A stretch of 64,000 bases of DNA from Planctomycetaceae bacterium. Its GTDB lineage: Bacteria; Planctomycetota; Phycisphaerae; SM23-33. A program made the translations under genes and the position numbers. How positions within the stretch are numbered: position 1 is the stretch's first letter; each line of letters starts with the position of its first letter. Shown one piece after another: positions 16,859-25,400 of the stretch. The notes beneath the pieces are model-generated. The model did no database searches. It was not told where the DNA came from and saw only the letters and a program-made list of their open reading frames with translations. The DNA lies in the NCBI GenBank assembly GCA_039680605.1, contig JBDKTA010000015.1, forward strand, positions 1-64,000. Reading direction: 5' to 3'.

Positions 16859-16884
16859 AGCCCCTGGGTTACAACCCAGGGGCT
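16859..16884. repeat. REP-like palindrome, left end
   Basis: A 12-bp perfect stem, AGCCCCTGGGTT (16859-16870) with AACCCAGGGGCT (16873-16884). On the minus strand it is followed by TTTT, so it could also terminate the transposase transcript. Confidence 0.9.
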
Positions 16885-16896
16885 CCCCGACTCCGA

Positions 16897-17439
16897 TTAT
16901 GGTTGTGCGCCCCAATACATCCGCTCCCGGAACGACCACGTCCACGCGCCTTTGTTTTTGCGGTTGAGGATGTACTCGAACACGCAGAGTTGATGTTCAC
17001 GATTGGCAATGGGACGCACGGCGCAGAGTTTCGTCCATAACTCTTTCACAGGGAATTGCGATCGCAGTGCGAAATACGCATGCAGTTTCGCGCGCCCGGT
17101 CCAGTATCGCACGCGGTGATCGGGGAACCGCGCGAGGAAGTGATAGTGTACGCCATCGAGCGATAGACTGAGCAGTTCGATGTTGTCGTTCAGGAGACTT
17201 TCGACTAATGCTTGTCCGCCGCACTGGCGCTGCGGTTTCGTCAGTTTTACCGGCGGGTGTTTGAGGAGATCTTTGCTGCGGCGGAGAATCTTCTCCCCGG
17301 TTCCCTCGGGCGGCGGGTGCTTGTAATCGCCGTCGACGTGCTTGCGGTGGTTTTTCTCGCGCCATCCTCTGGCGTCGCCGGGTAACCATGTTCCGTATGT
17401 TGTTCCGTTGATGTGGTACCAGTTGTTCCAGGCGGGCAT
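16897..17439 (-). CDS. REP-associated tyrosine transposase (Y1_Tnp/HUH family)
   Basis: 180 residues, typical for RAYT proteins of the IS200/IS605-related HUH superfamily. The N-terminus YHINGTTYGTWLPGDARGW is the strand and loop common to this branch. The metal-binding HUH motif is HYH at residues 98-100 (DGVHYHFLARF). Tyr156 in FEYILNR is the best candidate for the DNA-attacking tyrosine. Such enzymes nick and rejoin single-stranded DNA at REP hairpins. Its flanks are REP-like palindromes, as expected. The codon use and GC content look slightly lower than the neighbours. Appears intact, so it could be active. Confidence 0.88.
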   Translation of the reverse strand: MPAWNNWYHINGTTYGTWLPGDARGWREKNHRKHVDGDYKHPPPEGTGEKILRRSKDLLKHPPVKLTKPQRQCGGQALVESLLNDNIELLSLSLDGVHYHFLARFPDHRVRYWTGRAKLHAYFALRSQFPVKELWTKLCAVRPIANREHQLCVFEYILNRKNKGAWTWSFRERMYWGAQP

Positions 17440-17476
17440 TTTCGGTTCCCCGGGTCATTGTTTTGAAGGGTCGGGG

Positions 17477-17502
17477 AGCCCCTGGGATGTAACCCAGGGG
17501 CT
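17477..17502. repeat. REP-like palindrome, right end
   Basis: A 10-bp stem, AGCCCCTGGG (17477-17486) with CCCAGGGGCT (17493-17502), and a 6-nt loop; followed by TTTTT on the plus strand. It matches the left-end copy in inverted orientation. Confidence 0.9.
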
Positions 17503-17522
17503 TTTTCTGGAAGAATCGGCGA

Positions 17523-18953
17523 CTACCGGCGTTTGCGTTTGTTTCGTTTTTCGCGGTCTTTTTTGGTCAGGCGCTTGGATCGCTGTTTGACCTTGAATCT
17601 GGGTACCCCGCCCTGGGCGGCGATCTGGGAGAATTGTTGCGCCATCTTCATGCGACCTGACTGGTCTTTGCCCGCCATCTGCTTCATCATTGCGGCAGCT
17701 TGTTCGAAGCTCTTGACCAGACCGGAGACGTCCTGCGGGTCGGTGCCGGACCCTCGAGCGATGCGGCGGCGGCGCGAGGCTTCGATGCTGCTGGGGTCCT
17801 CGCGCTCCTTGACGGTCATCGAGTGGATGATCGCCTCCATCGACGCCAGCTCGTCCCCGTCCATCTGCATCGCGTCCATCTGCTCGCCCATGCCGGGCAT
17901 CATCTTGAGCAGTTCCTTCAGCGGACCCATCTTCTGCATCTGCTTGATCTGCGAGAGGAAGTCCGTCAGGGTGAAGCGGCCCTTGGCCATCTTCTCCTGC
18001 ATCTTGGCGGCCTGTTCGGCGTCGAACTGCTGCTGGGCCTTTTCGACCAGCGTGACGACGTCGCCCATGCCCAGGATGCGCCCGGCCATCCGGTCGGGGT
18101 GGAACTCTTCGAGGCGGTCGAGCTTTTCGCCCACGCCGATGAACTTGATGGGTTTTCCGGTGACGGCTTTAACCGACAGCGCCGCGCCGCCGCGGGCGTC
18201 GGAGTCGAACTTGGTCAGGATCACGCCGTCGAGTTCGAGGCGCTCGTTGAACTCCTTGGCGGAGTTGACGGCGTCCTGGCCGGTCATCGCGTCGCAGACG
18301 AGATAGATCTGGTGGGGGTTGACCGCCTTGGCGATGTCGGCGGCCTGCTGCATCATCTCTTCGTCGATGTGCAGGCGACCGGCGGTGTCGACGATCACCA
18401 CGTCGCGTTCGTTGGCCAGGGCCCAGTCGAGGCTCTTGCGGGCGACCTTGACGGGGTTCTTTTCGCCCTCGATCTTGAAGCACGGCACGCCCACCTGCTC
18501 GGCGACGACGGACAACTGGTCCACGGCCGCCGGACGCTGCAGGTCGCAGGCTACCAGCAGCGGGTGTTTGCCCTGGGCCGAGATGAATTTGGCCAGCTTG
18601 CCGCAGGTGGTGGTTTTACCCGAGCCCTGCAGACCGGCCATCATGATGACGGTGGGGGACGGGCTGACGTAGTAGATGCGCGTGTCGACGGGGCCCATCA
18701 GGGACACCAGTTCGTCGTGGACGATCTTGACCATGAGTTGGCCGGGGTGGAGGCTCTGGAGCACCTCGGTGCCAACGGCCTTGGCCTGAATGCTGTCGCA
18801 GAAGTCGGTGGCGACCTTGTAGTGTACGTCGGCTTCAAGCAGCGCGCGGCGGACGTCTCGCATCGCGTCGGCGACGTTGGCCTCGGTAATGCGTCCGCGG
18901 CCCGACATCTTGCGGATCACGCCGGTCAGTCGTTCTGTCAGTGACTCAAACAT
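17523..18953 (-). CDS. ffh: Signal recognition particle protein Ffh (SRP54)
   Basis: 476 residues, full length. An N-terminal four-helix N domain (1-~95), a GTPase domain with P-loop GLQGSGKTT (107-115), DTAGR (189-193) and TKFD (247-250), then a methionine-rich M domain (~310-440, with MKQMQKMGPLKELLKMMPGM-like runs) that binds 4.5S RNA and signal peptides. The C-terminus is strongly basic (KKDREKRNKRKRR). It guides membrane and exported proteins to FtsY and SecYEG. In many bacteria ffh precedes rpsP; here rpsP is 40 kb away. The gene stands alone, just downstream of the REP element. Confidence 0.98.
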   Translation of the reverse strand: MFESLTERLTGVIRKMSGRGRITEANVADAMRDVRRALLEADVHYKVATDFCDSIQAKAVGTEVLQSLHPGQLMVKIVHDELVSLMGPVDTRIYYVSPSPTVIMMAGLQGSGKTTTCGKLAKFISAQGKHPLLVACDLQRPAAVDQLSVVAEQVGVPCFKIEGEKNPVKVARKSLDWALANERDVVIVDTAGRLHIDEEMMQQAADIAKAVNPHQIYLVCDAMTGQDAVNSAKEFNERLELDGVILTKFDSDARGGAALSVKAVTGKPIKFIGVGEKLDRLEEFHPDRMAGRILGMGDVVTLVEKAQQQFDAEQAAKMQEKMAKGRFTLTDFLSQIKQMQKMGPLKELLKMMPGMGEQMDAMQMDGDELASMEAIIHSMTVKEREDPSSIEASRRRRIARGSGTDPQDVSGLVKSFEQAAAMMKQMAGKDQSGRMKMAQQFSQIAAQGGVPRFKVKQRSKRLTKKDREKRNKRKRR

Positions 18954-19013
18954 CGTTCGTCAAGCATAGCATATTGGTTTGAAGGATGCGACGGGCAGGA
19001 TGGCTGTGTGTAA

Positions 19014-19105
19014 TTAGCCGCTGAGGTCGCTGAGGACGCAGAGGAAAGAGAGAAATAAGCACTCTACCCTTCTTTCTCAGCGTCCTCAGCGACCTCAGCG
19101 GCTTA
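19014..19105. repeat. Inverted repeat, GCCGCTGAGGTCGC family, copy 1
   Basis: 30-nt arms at 19014-19043 (TTAGCCGCTGAGGTCGCTGA..) and 19076-19105 match at 28 of 30 positions when inverted; the loop is ~32 nt. Each arm is itself a run of GCTGAGG words. A second copy is at 56059-56140. Confidence 0.9.
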
Positions 19106-19117
19106 AGCTTTCCCTTT

Positions 19118-19990
19118 CTATAGGTACCGACCAATAAGAACATCGTAGCGTTGCCGCGCCTCGGGGGAGATCTTGGAGCGGTCGGACCAGACGGCCATCT
19201 CCATCGCCGTGTGCGAGGGCGAGGGAATGTCCGCGATGTTCTTGAACGAGGCGACCGCGGCCTTGATCAGCTCGATGGCATTGGCGGTGGCTTCGGTCAG
19301 GTTCCCGATGATCTCCTTGAGCAGCTCGTGCTTGTCGAGATTGCCTGGGGCGGGGCGCCAGCAGTCGTAATCGCTGGGCAGGCAGACCAGGGCGTACGCC
19401 AGTTCGGCTTCGCGGGCGAGTTTGGCCTCGGGCATGGCCGTCATGCCGATCAGGTCGCCGCCCCAGAGGCGGTGCATCTCGCTCTCGGCGCGGGTCGAGA
19501 ACGCCGGGCCTTCCATGCAGATATAACAGCCGCCGTCATGCACGGTGGTCTTAACGGCGCCGGCGCAGCTCAGCAGGTGCTTTCGCAGCACGGGGCAGAA
19601 GGGCGCGGCGAACTCCAGGTGTGCGGCCAGGTCGTCGTAGAACGTCCCGTCGCGGCGGAAGGTCTTGTCGATGATCTGGTCAGGGATGACCAGGTGCTTG
19701 GGAGCGATATGCTCGCGCAGCGAGCCGACGGCCCCCGAGGCGATCACGTGTGTGCAGCCCAGAGCCTTGAGGGCATAGATGTTCGCGCGGTAGTTCACGC
19801 GAGAGGGATTGATCATGTGGCCGCTTCCATGGCGGTTGATGATCGCCACCTCGACGCCGTGCCACGTGGTCTGCAGGATCGCGTCTGACGGTTTGCCGAA
19901 GGGCGTGTCTATCTCGACCGATTTGCCCTGCGCCTGTCCCACCAACGCGTCGCCCAACCCGCTGCCGCCGATAATGCCGACTTTCGCCAT
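19118..19990 (-). CDS. mtnP: S-methyl-5'-thioadenosine phosphorylase
   Basis: 290 residues. The protein starts AKVGIIGGSGLGDAL and carries the phosphate-site NRHGSGHMINPSRVNYRANIYALK, then AIASGAVGSL-like text (VIASGAVGSLREHIAPKHLVIPDQ), GGCYICMEGPAFSTRAESEMH and GMTAMPEAKLAREAELAYA, all hallmarks of MTA phosphorylase. The enzyme splits methylthioadenosine with phosphate into adenine and methylthioribose-1-phosphate for methionine salvage. Other purine nucleoside phosphorylases are related, but the N-terminal GGSGL and the motif set favour MtnP. ATG 19990 has AAGGAG about 7 bases upstream. No other salvage gene is adjacent. Confidence 0.93.
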   Translation of the reverse strand: MAKVGIIGGSGLGDALVGQAQGKSVEIDTPFGKPSDAILQTTWHGVEVAIINRHGSGHMINPSRVNYRANIYALKALGCTHVIASGAVGSLREHIAPKHLVIPDQIIDKTFRRDGTFYDDLAAHLEFAAPFCPVLRKHLLSCAGAVKTTVHDGGCYICMEGPAFSTRAESEMHRLWGGDLIGMTAMPEAKLAREAELAYALVCLPSDYDCWRPAPGNLDKHELLKEIIGNLTEATANAIELIKAAVASFKNIADIPSPSHTAMEMAVWSDRSKISPEARQRYDVLIGRYL

Positions 19991-20040
19991 GTCTGAGGCT
20001 CCTTTGTGTGCGGTCATGATAGCGGGGCGGGGTGAAATGA

Positions 20041-20149
20041 ACAATGGACGTTGTGGACGGAGTGGGCGCAGTGGACACAACAGGCAGGTGATTCCGTGTC
20101 CACGGTGTCCACAGTGTCCACAAGGTCCACTGCATCCACATAGTTCACC
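20041..20149. repeat. Inverted quasi-tandem repeat, GTGGACNNNGTGGAC family, copy 2
   Basis: The left side (ATGGACGTTGTGGACGGAG..) and right side (GTGTCCACGGTGTCCACAG..) are inverted runs of the same ~9-bp word as at 14731-14819. It fills the gap between mtnP and the AsmA-like gene. Confidence 0.85.
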
Positions 20150-20157
20150 TTTTCAGC

Positions 20158-23100
20158 TCAGTCCTCTCGCTGATCCGGGCGCAGGAGTTGTTTGATGAAC
20201 GTGTCGAGGCTGCGCATGGGGACGGTCTTGATCTCCGGGCGGTCGAGCGTTCCGTCGATGTCGATCTCGCCCACTTCGCGCATCATGCCCTTGAAGAACC
20301 CATCGAGGAACTCGATGCGGGGCAGGTTTCGCTGCGGACCCGAGAGGAACCGCAGCTTGAGGGCCCGCGTGGCCATGTTCAGCGTGCCCGACCCGACGAT
20401 CGTCAGCGCCGGACCGCTGAGGTGGATCTCGTCGAAGACCAGTTGCTTGCGGCTGAGCCGGTATCCGACGTAGCCCTCGGTGAAGGCCGACTCGCCGGGC
20501 AGGTTCAGCGTGATCACCTGCAGCAGCCCCAGCATGACCGGCAGCTTGAGGATCTTGGCCTTGGTGATGCGAACCTTGCCGGTGGCCTGCATCGTCGCAT
20601 CGTTGTTCCAGTCGCCGGAGACCACGATCGTGCCCTGGAGCAGTCCGGCCACGTCGGACAGCGCCGCTGCGCCCGGATTCTCGATCCGCACCAGGTCCTC
20701 CAGGCGGATGTCCTCGACCGAGAGTCTGACGGTATACCCCGACGGGTCCGCAAGGCTCACCTTGGCCTCGCCGGCCATCCGACCCCCGTAGGCTTTTCCG
20801 ACAAAATCCTCCAGCGTCACGTGCGGATCGGCGGGTTTCTTGAGCAGGTGGGCGTGGACGTCCGAGATCTCTCGCGACCCGACCAGCATCCGATCCACCG
20901 ACATCTTCGTGTTGAGCATCAGCCCCGCCGGGCTGTATCCCGCCGAACCGCTGAGCCCGCCGCTGAAGTGGCGGTCGCGAAGCCCCATCTGGATCACCGC
21001 ATTGTGGAAACTCATCACCCCGTCGGCGCTCCAGGCCGTCAGACGCTGCGCGGCGGGGCGGGTGGTCGCGGACGGGGCAGGCGGCGGCGGGCTCAGCTTC
21101 AGCGTCAGTTTCGAAAGGTTGACGCTGCCCGTTCCGCCGGGTCGAAGCCGCCCGGCCAACGCGCCCAGACCCTGCGGCAGGGCCTCCAGCACCGGGGCTG
21201 TCAGGGGCACATTCTGCGCCTGCACGGACAGGTCCGCCTCGGTGACCAGGTCGTCATAGGTGACCGTGCCGTTAAGGTTGGCGTTGCCCTCGCCGCTGCG
21301 CCCGGAGACATTACTCAGGACGATCTTTCCCGGCACGGCCGAGATCAATCCGGTGACGTCGCTCAGCGCCAGGGGAAAGTCGCGGCAGAGGAATCGCCCC
21401 TGCCTCGGGGCGATCTGGAGCTCGTAGTCCAGCGCCGCGGGGTTCTCCGGGGTGTTGTGGCGCAGCTTGAGCCTCATCTGGGCCGATCCGCCCACCGAGA
21501 ACTGGTCCCAGATCTTGACCACCGTCGGCGGCAGGGCGGTGTAGAGGTCCATGTCCATCGCCAGCGGCCCGGTGACGATATCGATTTGCGCCCCGGGCGA
21601 GTCGGTCAGATAGATGATTCCCTCGCCCGCCAGCGCGATGGGCGTCTCGCCGTGACGGGCGTGGAAGTTGGACAGCACCATCTTGTTCTCCGCGATCTGC
21701 ACGTCGGCCGACGCGTGCGAGATCGCGTAAGGAAAGAACTCGGGTTTAAATGAGGCGTCGGAGACTTTGCCGCTGATGGTGTAGTTGAGCGGCTGCCGGG
21801 CGTCGCGTTGGATCCTGACGACGAGGTTGTCCAGATCGCCCGCCAGGTGGAGACTGCGCAGCATCGCCGACGACTTGGGGCTTAGCGCACGGCACAGCGC
21901 GGCGTCCAGGGCCAGCGGATAGCCTTCGATGGTGCGCACGGCGACGTCGATGTTCGGATCGTCGCCGCCGGTGCCGGCGATCCTGCCGTCGATGCGGCAC
22001 TGCATTTTGCCCCGCCGCCCGCGCAGGTGCTCGATCGTCACCCCGCCCCCGTCGGCGTGGATGGCGCCGATGAGATTGTCCAGCCGGTAGGGAAACCCGC
22101 TGTACTCCATCGACAGGCGCCCGTCGGCGCTGATGTCGACCTCGACCTGGTCGTGCTCGTCTGCCAGAGTGCGGTGAACCCGGACGCGCGTGGCGACGAG
22201 TCCCTGGGGGCTGAACTGGTTCCAGAACTTCTGCCACAACGGCGGCAGGGCGAGGCGCAGGTCGTCGTCGCAGGGGACCTCTTCCGAGGCGACGGTCACG
22301 TCGTATTCGCGCCCGTGCGAGAGCAGGTTGGCCGTTCCGTTGATGACGCTGCGCCCGCCGTTGCGCTGGCAGGTGATCTGCTTGAGGATGACGGTGCTGT
22401 TGTTGAACTCGATCGTGCCGGTGGCCTTGTGCGTGCGGTAGGGGAAACGCAGGTGGTGGAACGACATGTTCCGGGGCGTCAGCACCCCGTTGACGGCGAT
22501 GGACCCGCCGGCGGGGCGTTCGAGGTGCATGATGATGTCCATCGGGCCGCTGGGCGAGTACCACTTCTGGATCATCGCCACCAGGTTCGACAGCTCGTTT
22601 TCTCCGGCGAGCCGTTGGGGCACGTGGACGTCCTGGGCTGCGATATCCAGGCGGAAGGGGCTGGTCGATTCATATCCGTCATACCGGCCCGACACGGTGA
22701 ACCGCGCGCCCTGGGCCTCGTCGATCTGCCCGCTGACGTCGTGGATGGTCAGGCCCTTGGGGTCGAACTTCAAAACCCCCACGACGTTGCGCAGCTTCAG
22801 CACCGGCGGGGCGTCCTGTGAAGATGCCGCCGGCGCGGAGGTGCTCTTTTCAGTCGTGTTGGGGATCTGCAGCGAGGCGCCCATCAGTTCGATCTCGAGC
22901 GATGCCGCCGCCTGCGGTCCGCTCTGGGGGCGAACCCGCACGCGACCCTCGACGGCGAACTGCCTCTGCAGCGCCTGATACTGCTCGGGCAGAGCGCTGG
23001 CCAGTGAGGGGATCCACGCCCCCGACCCCGGCAGCGGGCGAACCGTCCCGGTCGAGATGTCCACCGCCACGGTCAGCACCCCGCCGCCTAGCGTCTCGTC

Positions 23101-23931
23101 GGCCTGGTTCAGCGCCAACAGGTGTTTTTGGATCTCGTCGCTGCCGGCGGCGAGTTTCTTGGCGGCCGCGGGACGCTGGGCACGCGGAAGCTTGAGAAAC
23201 CCGTCGATCTGCTCGGGCGTCAGACCGGCGCGGGAGAGGGCCGCCAGCGACTCCTGCCTGGGCTCGCGACTGGGTTCGATGGTGATCTGCAGTTCCTTGC
23301 TGCCCCGCGGTGCGATGGAGATATTCCATCGCGAGGGATCGATCTCCAGCGTCTTGCCGGCGCTGACCTTGAAGCGTCGCAGGGTGCAGTCGACCATCGA
23401 GATGGCCGGCAGGTCCACCGGCAGGACGATGGCGGTGGGCGCGGGGCCCCGCCCGGCGTCGACGCGGAGACGCTGGAAGTTGTAGATGCCCCCTGTCCCG
23501 CGCTCATCGGCGTAATGCACGATGGAAATCTCGGGCTCGATCACGCGGATCTCCGAGGGGCTGAATCGCTGCTGAAACAGCAGCTCCCACGGGCGGTGAT
23601 GCAGCACGACGGTGTCGGCCTTGAGCAGCGGCTGGGGCGCCTCGCGACCCTGCGGGTCCAGCGTGAAGACGCGCACGCCGGAAAGCTCGATGGGTCCGAA
23701 GAGGTTGAACTCCGCCGAGCGGATCGTCACCTGCGCCCCGGTGATCTTGCACAGGTATGCCGTCGCCTGCCTGCAGACCCGCTCGTTGTTGGTCAGGTGC
23801 CAGTAGCCGTAGATCATCGCGATCAACGCCATCCACACCAGCAGCCCCGCCCCCTGCCGCCGCGCAGAAACGTAACGCCACTGCCTCTTGCGGCGCGGCA
23901 GATGCTGGCGGATTGTGTTGACCCATCGCAT
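20158..23931 (-). CDS. AsmA-like / DUF3971-type envelope protein
   Basis: 1257 residues. One N-terminal membrane helix (GAGLLVWMALIAMIYGYWHL) is followed by a very long repetitive beta-rich periplasmic region. The start (ITGAQVTIRSAEFNLFGPIELSGVRV) and the end (GKVRITKAKILKLPVMLGLLQ, FDEIHLSGPALTIVGSGTLNM, GEIDIDGTLDRPEIKTVPM) are typical of the AsmA/TamB/YhdP group, which is thought to form long grooves carrying phospholipids across the periplasm. A role in outer-membrane lipid traffic is plausible but inferred. A possible -10 box lies close to the start. The gene has no clear operon partner; a repeat separates it from mtnP. Confidence 0.85.
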   Translation of the reverse strand: MRWVNTIRQHLPRRKRQWRYVSARRQGAGLLVWMALIAMIYGYWHLTNNERVCRQATAYLCKITGAQVTIRSAEFNLFGPIELSGVRVFTLDPQGREAPQPLLKADTVVLHHRPWELLFQQRFSPSEIRVIEPEISIVHYADERGTGGIYNFQRLRVDAGRGPAPTAIVLPVDLPAISMVDCTLRRFKVSAGKTLEIDPSRWNISIAPRGSKELQITIEPSREPRQESLAALSRAGLTPEQIDGFLKLPRAQRPAAAKKLAAGSDEIQKHLLALNQADETLGGGVLTVAVDISTGTVRPLPGSGAWIPSLASALPEQYQALQRQFAVEGRVRVRPQSGPQAAASLEIELMGASLQIPNTTEKSTSAPAASSQDAPPVLKLRNVVGVLKFDPKGLTIHDVSGQIDEAQGARFTVSGRYDGYESTSPFRLDIAAQDVHVPQRLAGENELSNLVAMIQKWYSPSGPMDIIMHLERPAGGSIAVNGVLTPRNMSFHHLRFPYRTHKATGTIEFNNSTVILKQITCQRNGGRSVINGTANLLSHGREYDVTVASEEVPCDDDLRLALPPLWQKFWNQFSPQGLVATRVRVHRTLADEHDQVEVDISADGRLSMEYSGFPYRLDNLIGAIHADGGGVTIEHLRGRRGKMQCRIDGRIAGTGGDDPNIDVAVRTIEGYPLALDAALCRALSPKSSAMLRSLHLAGDLDNLVVRIQRDARQPLNYTISGKVSDASFKPEFFPYAISHASADVQIAENKMVLSNFHARHGETPIALAGEGIIYLTDSPGAQIDIVTGPLAMDMDLYTALPPTVVKIWDQFSVGGSAQMRLKLRHNTPENPAALDYELQIAPRQGRFLCRDFPLALSDVTGLISAVPGKIVLSNVSGRSGEGNANLNGTVTYDDLVTEADLSVQAQNVPLTAPVLEALPQGLGALAGRLRPGGTGSVNLSKLTLKLSPPPPAPSATTRPAAQRLTAWSADGVMSFHNAVIQMGLRDRHFSGGLSGSAGYSPAGLMLNTKMSVDRMLVGSREISDVHAHLLKKPADPHVTLEDFVGKAYGGRMAGEAKVSLADPSGYTVRLSVEDIRLEDLVRIENPGAAALSDVAGLLQGTIVVSGDWNNDATMQATGKVRITKAKILKLPVMLGLLQVITLNLPGESAFTEGYVGYRLSRKQLVFDEIHLSGPALTIVGSGTLNMATRALKLRFLSGPQRNLPRIEFLDGFFKGMMREVGEIDIDGTLDRPEIKTVPMRSLDTFIKQLLRPDQRED

Positions 23932-23948
23932 GATTGAGTGAGTGCCTC

Positions 23949-23954
23949 AGTATA
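23949..23954 (-). promoter_or_regulatory. Candidate -10 box before the AsmA-like gene
   Basis: TATACT on the minus strand, 17 bases before the ATG at 23931, implying a very short leader of about 10 nt. No clear -35 hexamer. Confidence 0.35.
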
Positions 23955-23968
23955 ACAAAACCGCGACG

Positions 23969-24001
23969 CGATTTCGGATTTGCGATCTCGGATTGCGGAT
24001 T
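23969..24001. repeat. Quasi-tandem repeat, GGATTTCGGATTGC family
   Basis: GATTTCGGATTTGCGATCTC then GGATTGCGGATTGA; same word family as 2552-2585 and 52657-52691. It lies in the gap upstream of the AsmA-like gene. Confidence 0.7.
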
Positions 24002-24012
24002 GACCCTCAAGA

Positions 24013-24558
24013 CTACTGGGCCGACGGCGATGATTTCTTTTTGGCGCGAAGCTTCTTTGCGCCTGCGACTGCCATGCAGCCACCTAAAAGCATTACCAGA
24101 ACGAACAGCATCACGTTCCCGATGTTGCCGGAAAAACCTCCGGATGTGATTGATACGCCTATGATAATGACTGCCACGCTGAACAATGCCAGGATTAACC
24201 CAGAGACCAGCAGAACATACGGCACCGATGCCGGCAGCGGCGGTTGGTACTGACAGCCGCAATCCTTGCAGATGCAATCCCGGGTGGCCGTGAAGGCGGC
24301 GAGGCCTTTAGGCGGCGGGAGGCGGTCGGTTCCTTTGGGGGCGAAGCGCCGTCGCCTGGAGCCGCACTTGGGGCAACCTTTCACCGGCGCAGCCTCCGAA
24401 TCAGCAGTCTGCTGACCCTGCGGATGTGGAGCGGCGGCCGCCGCCGGGGAGGGAATCATGATGGGCTGGCCGCACTTGGGACATTTGCCGTGCTTGCCGG
24501 CCTTGTCGTCACTGATGTGCAGCCAGACCAAGCACGCGGGGCACTTGATGGTGATCAT
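24013..24558 (-). CDS. Zinc-ribbon membrane protein of unknown function
   Basis: 181 residues. It opens with a zinc ribbon, CPACLVWLHISDDKAGKHG then CPKCGQPIMIP, and has a second set of cysteine pairs (GCPKCGSRR, CICKDCGCQY). Two hydrophobic helices follow (SVPYVLLVSGLILALFSVAVII and NVMLFVLVMLLGGCMAVAG), and a lysine-rich end. The first ribbon is shared with the divergent neighbour at 24699. This ribbon-plus-membrane style is common in planctomycetes; the function is unknown. The ATG at 24558 has only a weak GGGA upstream, but the zinc ribbon starts right there, supporting it. Confidence 0.72.
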   Translation of the reverse strand: MITIKCPACLVWLHISDDKAGKHGKCPKCGQPIMIPSPAAAAAPHPQGQQTADSEAAPVKGCPKCGSRRRRFAPKGTDRLPPPKGLAAFTATRDCICKDCGCQYQPPLPASVPYVLLVSGLILALFSVAVIIIGVSITSGGFSGNIGNVMLFVLVMLLGGCMAVAGAKKLRAKKKSSPSAQ

Positions 24559-24698
24559 TTTTGTTTTCCCATTTTGAAGAGCCGCAAAAAGTATAAGTCG
24601 CGCCCTACCAACAAACAATACCCCCCCTTTTTGTTTGCATTGCCCCGGGCTCCAGATATCCTCCAGTGTCGAGACGTTTCAATGACAGGGAGACGGGT

Positions 24699-25400
24699 AT
24701 GATTTCGTTCAAATGTGCGTGCGGGCGCAGCATGAAAGCCAATGATCAGCTTGCCGGCAAGAAGGCCAAGTGTCCTCATTGCGGACAAGTTCTGACGATC
24801 CCGGCAGGTCAGGTCCAGGCGCCCGTGCCGCAAGTTCCTGCGGCGGCGATTCCCATGGCGCGCCCCGCACCGGTCGCTCTGGTGCAAGGCGAGGACTCCC
24901 AGGTGGCATACGAGGTCTTCTTCGGCTTCAACGAAAAATACAACCAAGGTCGCGGCAAGGCCATTCAGTACCGCGGCGAGCTGGCTATTGGCCCCGACAG
25001 CGTCTGCATTTCCGGCGCCCCTCGCAAAATATCGACGGGTAACGCGGCGTTCATCGGAGGATTGGCCGGAGTCGTCGCTTTGAAGATTGCAGAATCTCTG
25101 GCAGCCCAGCATGCCTTCGAGATCCCGCGAGAGAGCCTGAGCGGGTACTGCGACAGCCGGCGGGGAATCATCAGCCTGCAATATGAAAAGGACCTCTGGG
25201 TGGCGGTGCGATGCGATTATAAACCCAAAGCCAATTTTCCCCTGCTGTGCGAAGCTCTCGCGGAGTTTACCGGCCGGTCGCTGAAAAAGGCAGATCTGCC
25301 GGGACTGGCGCAATACGAAATCTCTCCGTGGGTATTCTTCCTGATCGTCGTCGGAGGCGGCAGTATAGTCGGCCTATTGGTAAGACTTCTCTACTTGTGA
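24699..25400 (+). CDS. Zinc-ribbon protein with C-terminal membrane anchor
   Basis: 233 residues. The N-terminal ribbon CACGRSMKANDQLAGKKAK then CPHCGQVLTIP is paralogous to that of the divergent gene at 24558. The middle is a ~130-residue globular domain (YEVFFGFNEKYNQG, YRGELAIGPDSVCISGAPRK, EKDLWVAVRCDYK) that may be PH-like; this is a guess. One helix near the end (WVFFLIVVGGGSIVGLLVRLL) should anchor it in the membrane. GGGAG at 24688-24692 supports the ATG at 24699. Its last 10 bases overlap the end of the convergent UvrC-like gene. Confidence 0.7.
   Translation: MISFKCACGRSMKANDQLAGKKAKCPHCGQVLTIPAGQVQAPVPQVPAAAIPMARPAPVALVQGEDSQVAYEVFFGFNEKYNQGRGKAIQYRGELAIGPDSVCISGAPRKISTGNAAFIGGLAGVVALKIAESLAAQHAFEIPRESLSGYCDSRRGIISLQYEKDLWVAVRCDYKPKANFPLLCEALAEFTGRSLKKADLPGLAQYEISPWVFFLIVVGGGSIVGLLVRLLYL

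Larger units (their letters stand above)
16856..17506. mobile_element. REP-type element: transposase gene between two inverted palindromes
   Basis: About 650 bp. Each end carries a closely similar ~36-bp block in inverted orientation: AAAAGCCCCTGGGTTACAAC..GGGGCTCCCCGAC on the left, and the reverse complement on the right preceded by GGGTCGGGGAGCCCC. Each block holds a palindrome. Between them is one minus-strand gene for a HUH-type REP-associated transposase. This is the classic layout of a RAYT with flanking REP sequences. No target-site duplication was identified. Confidence 0.85.
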
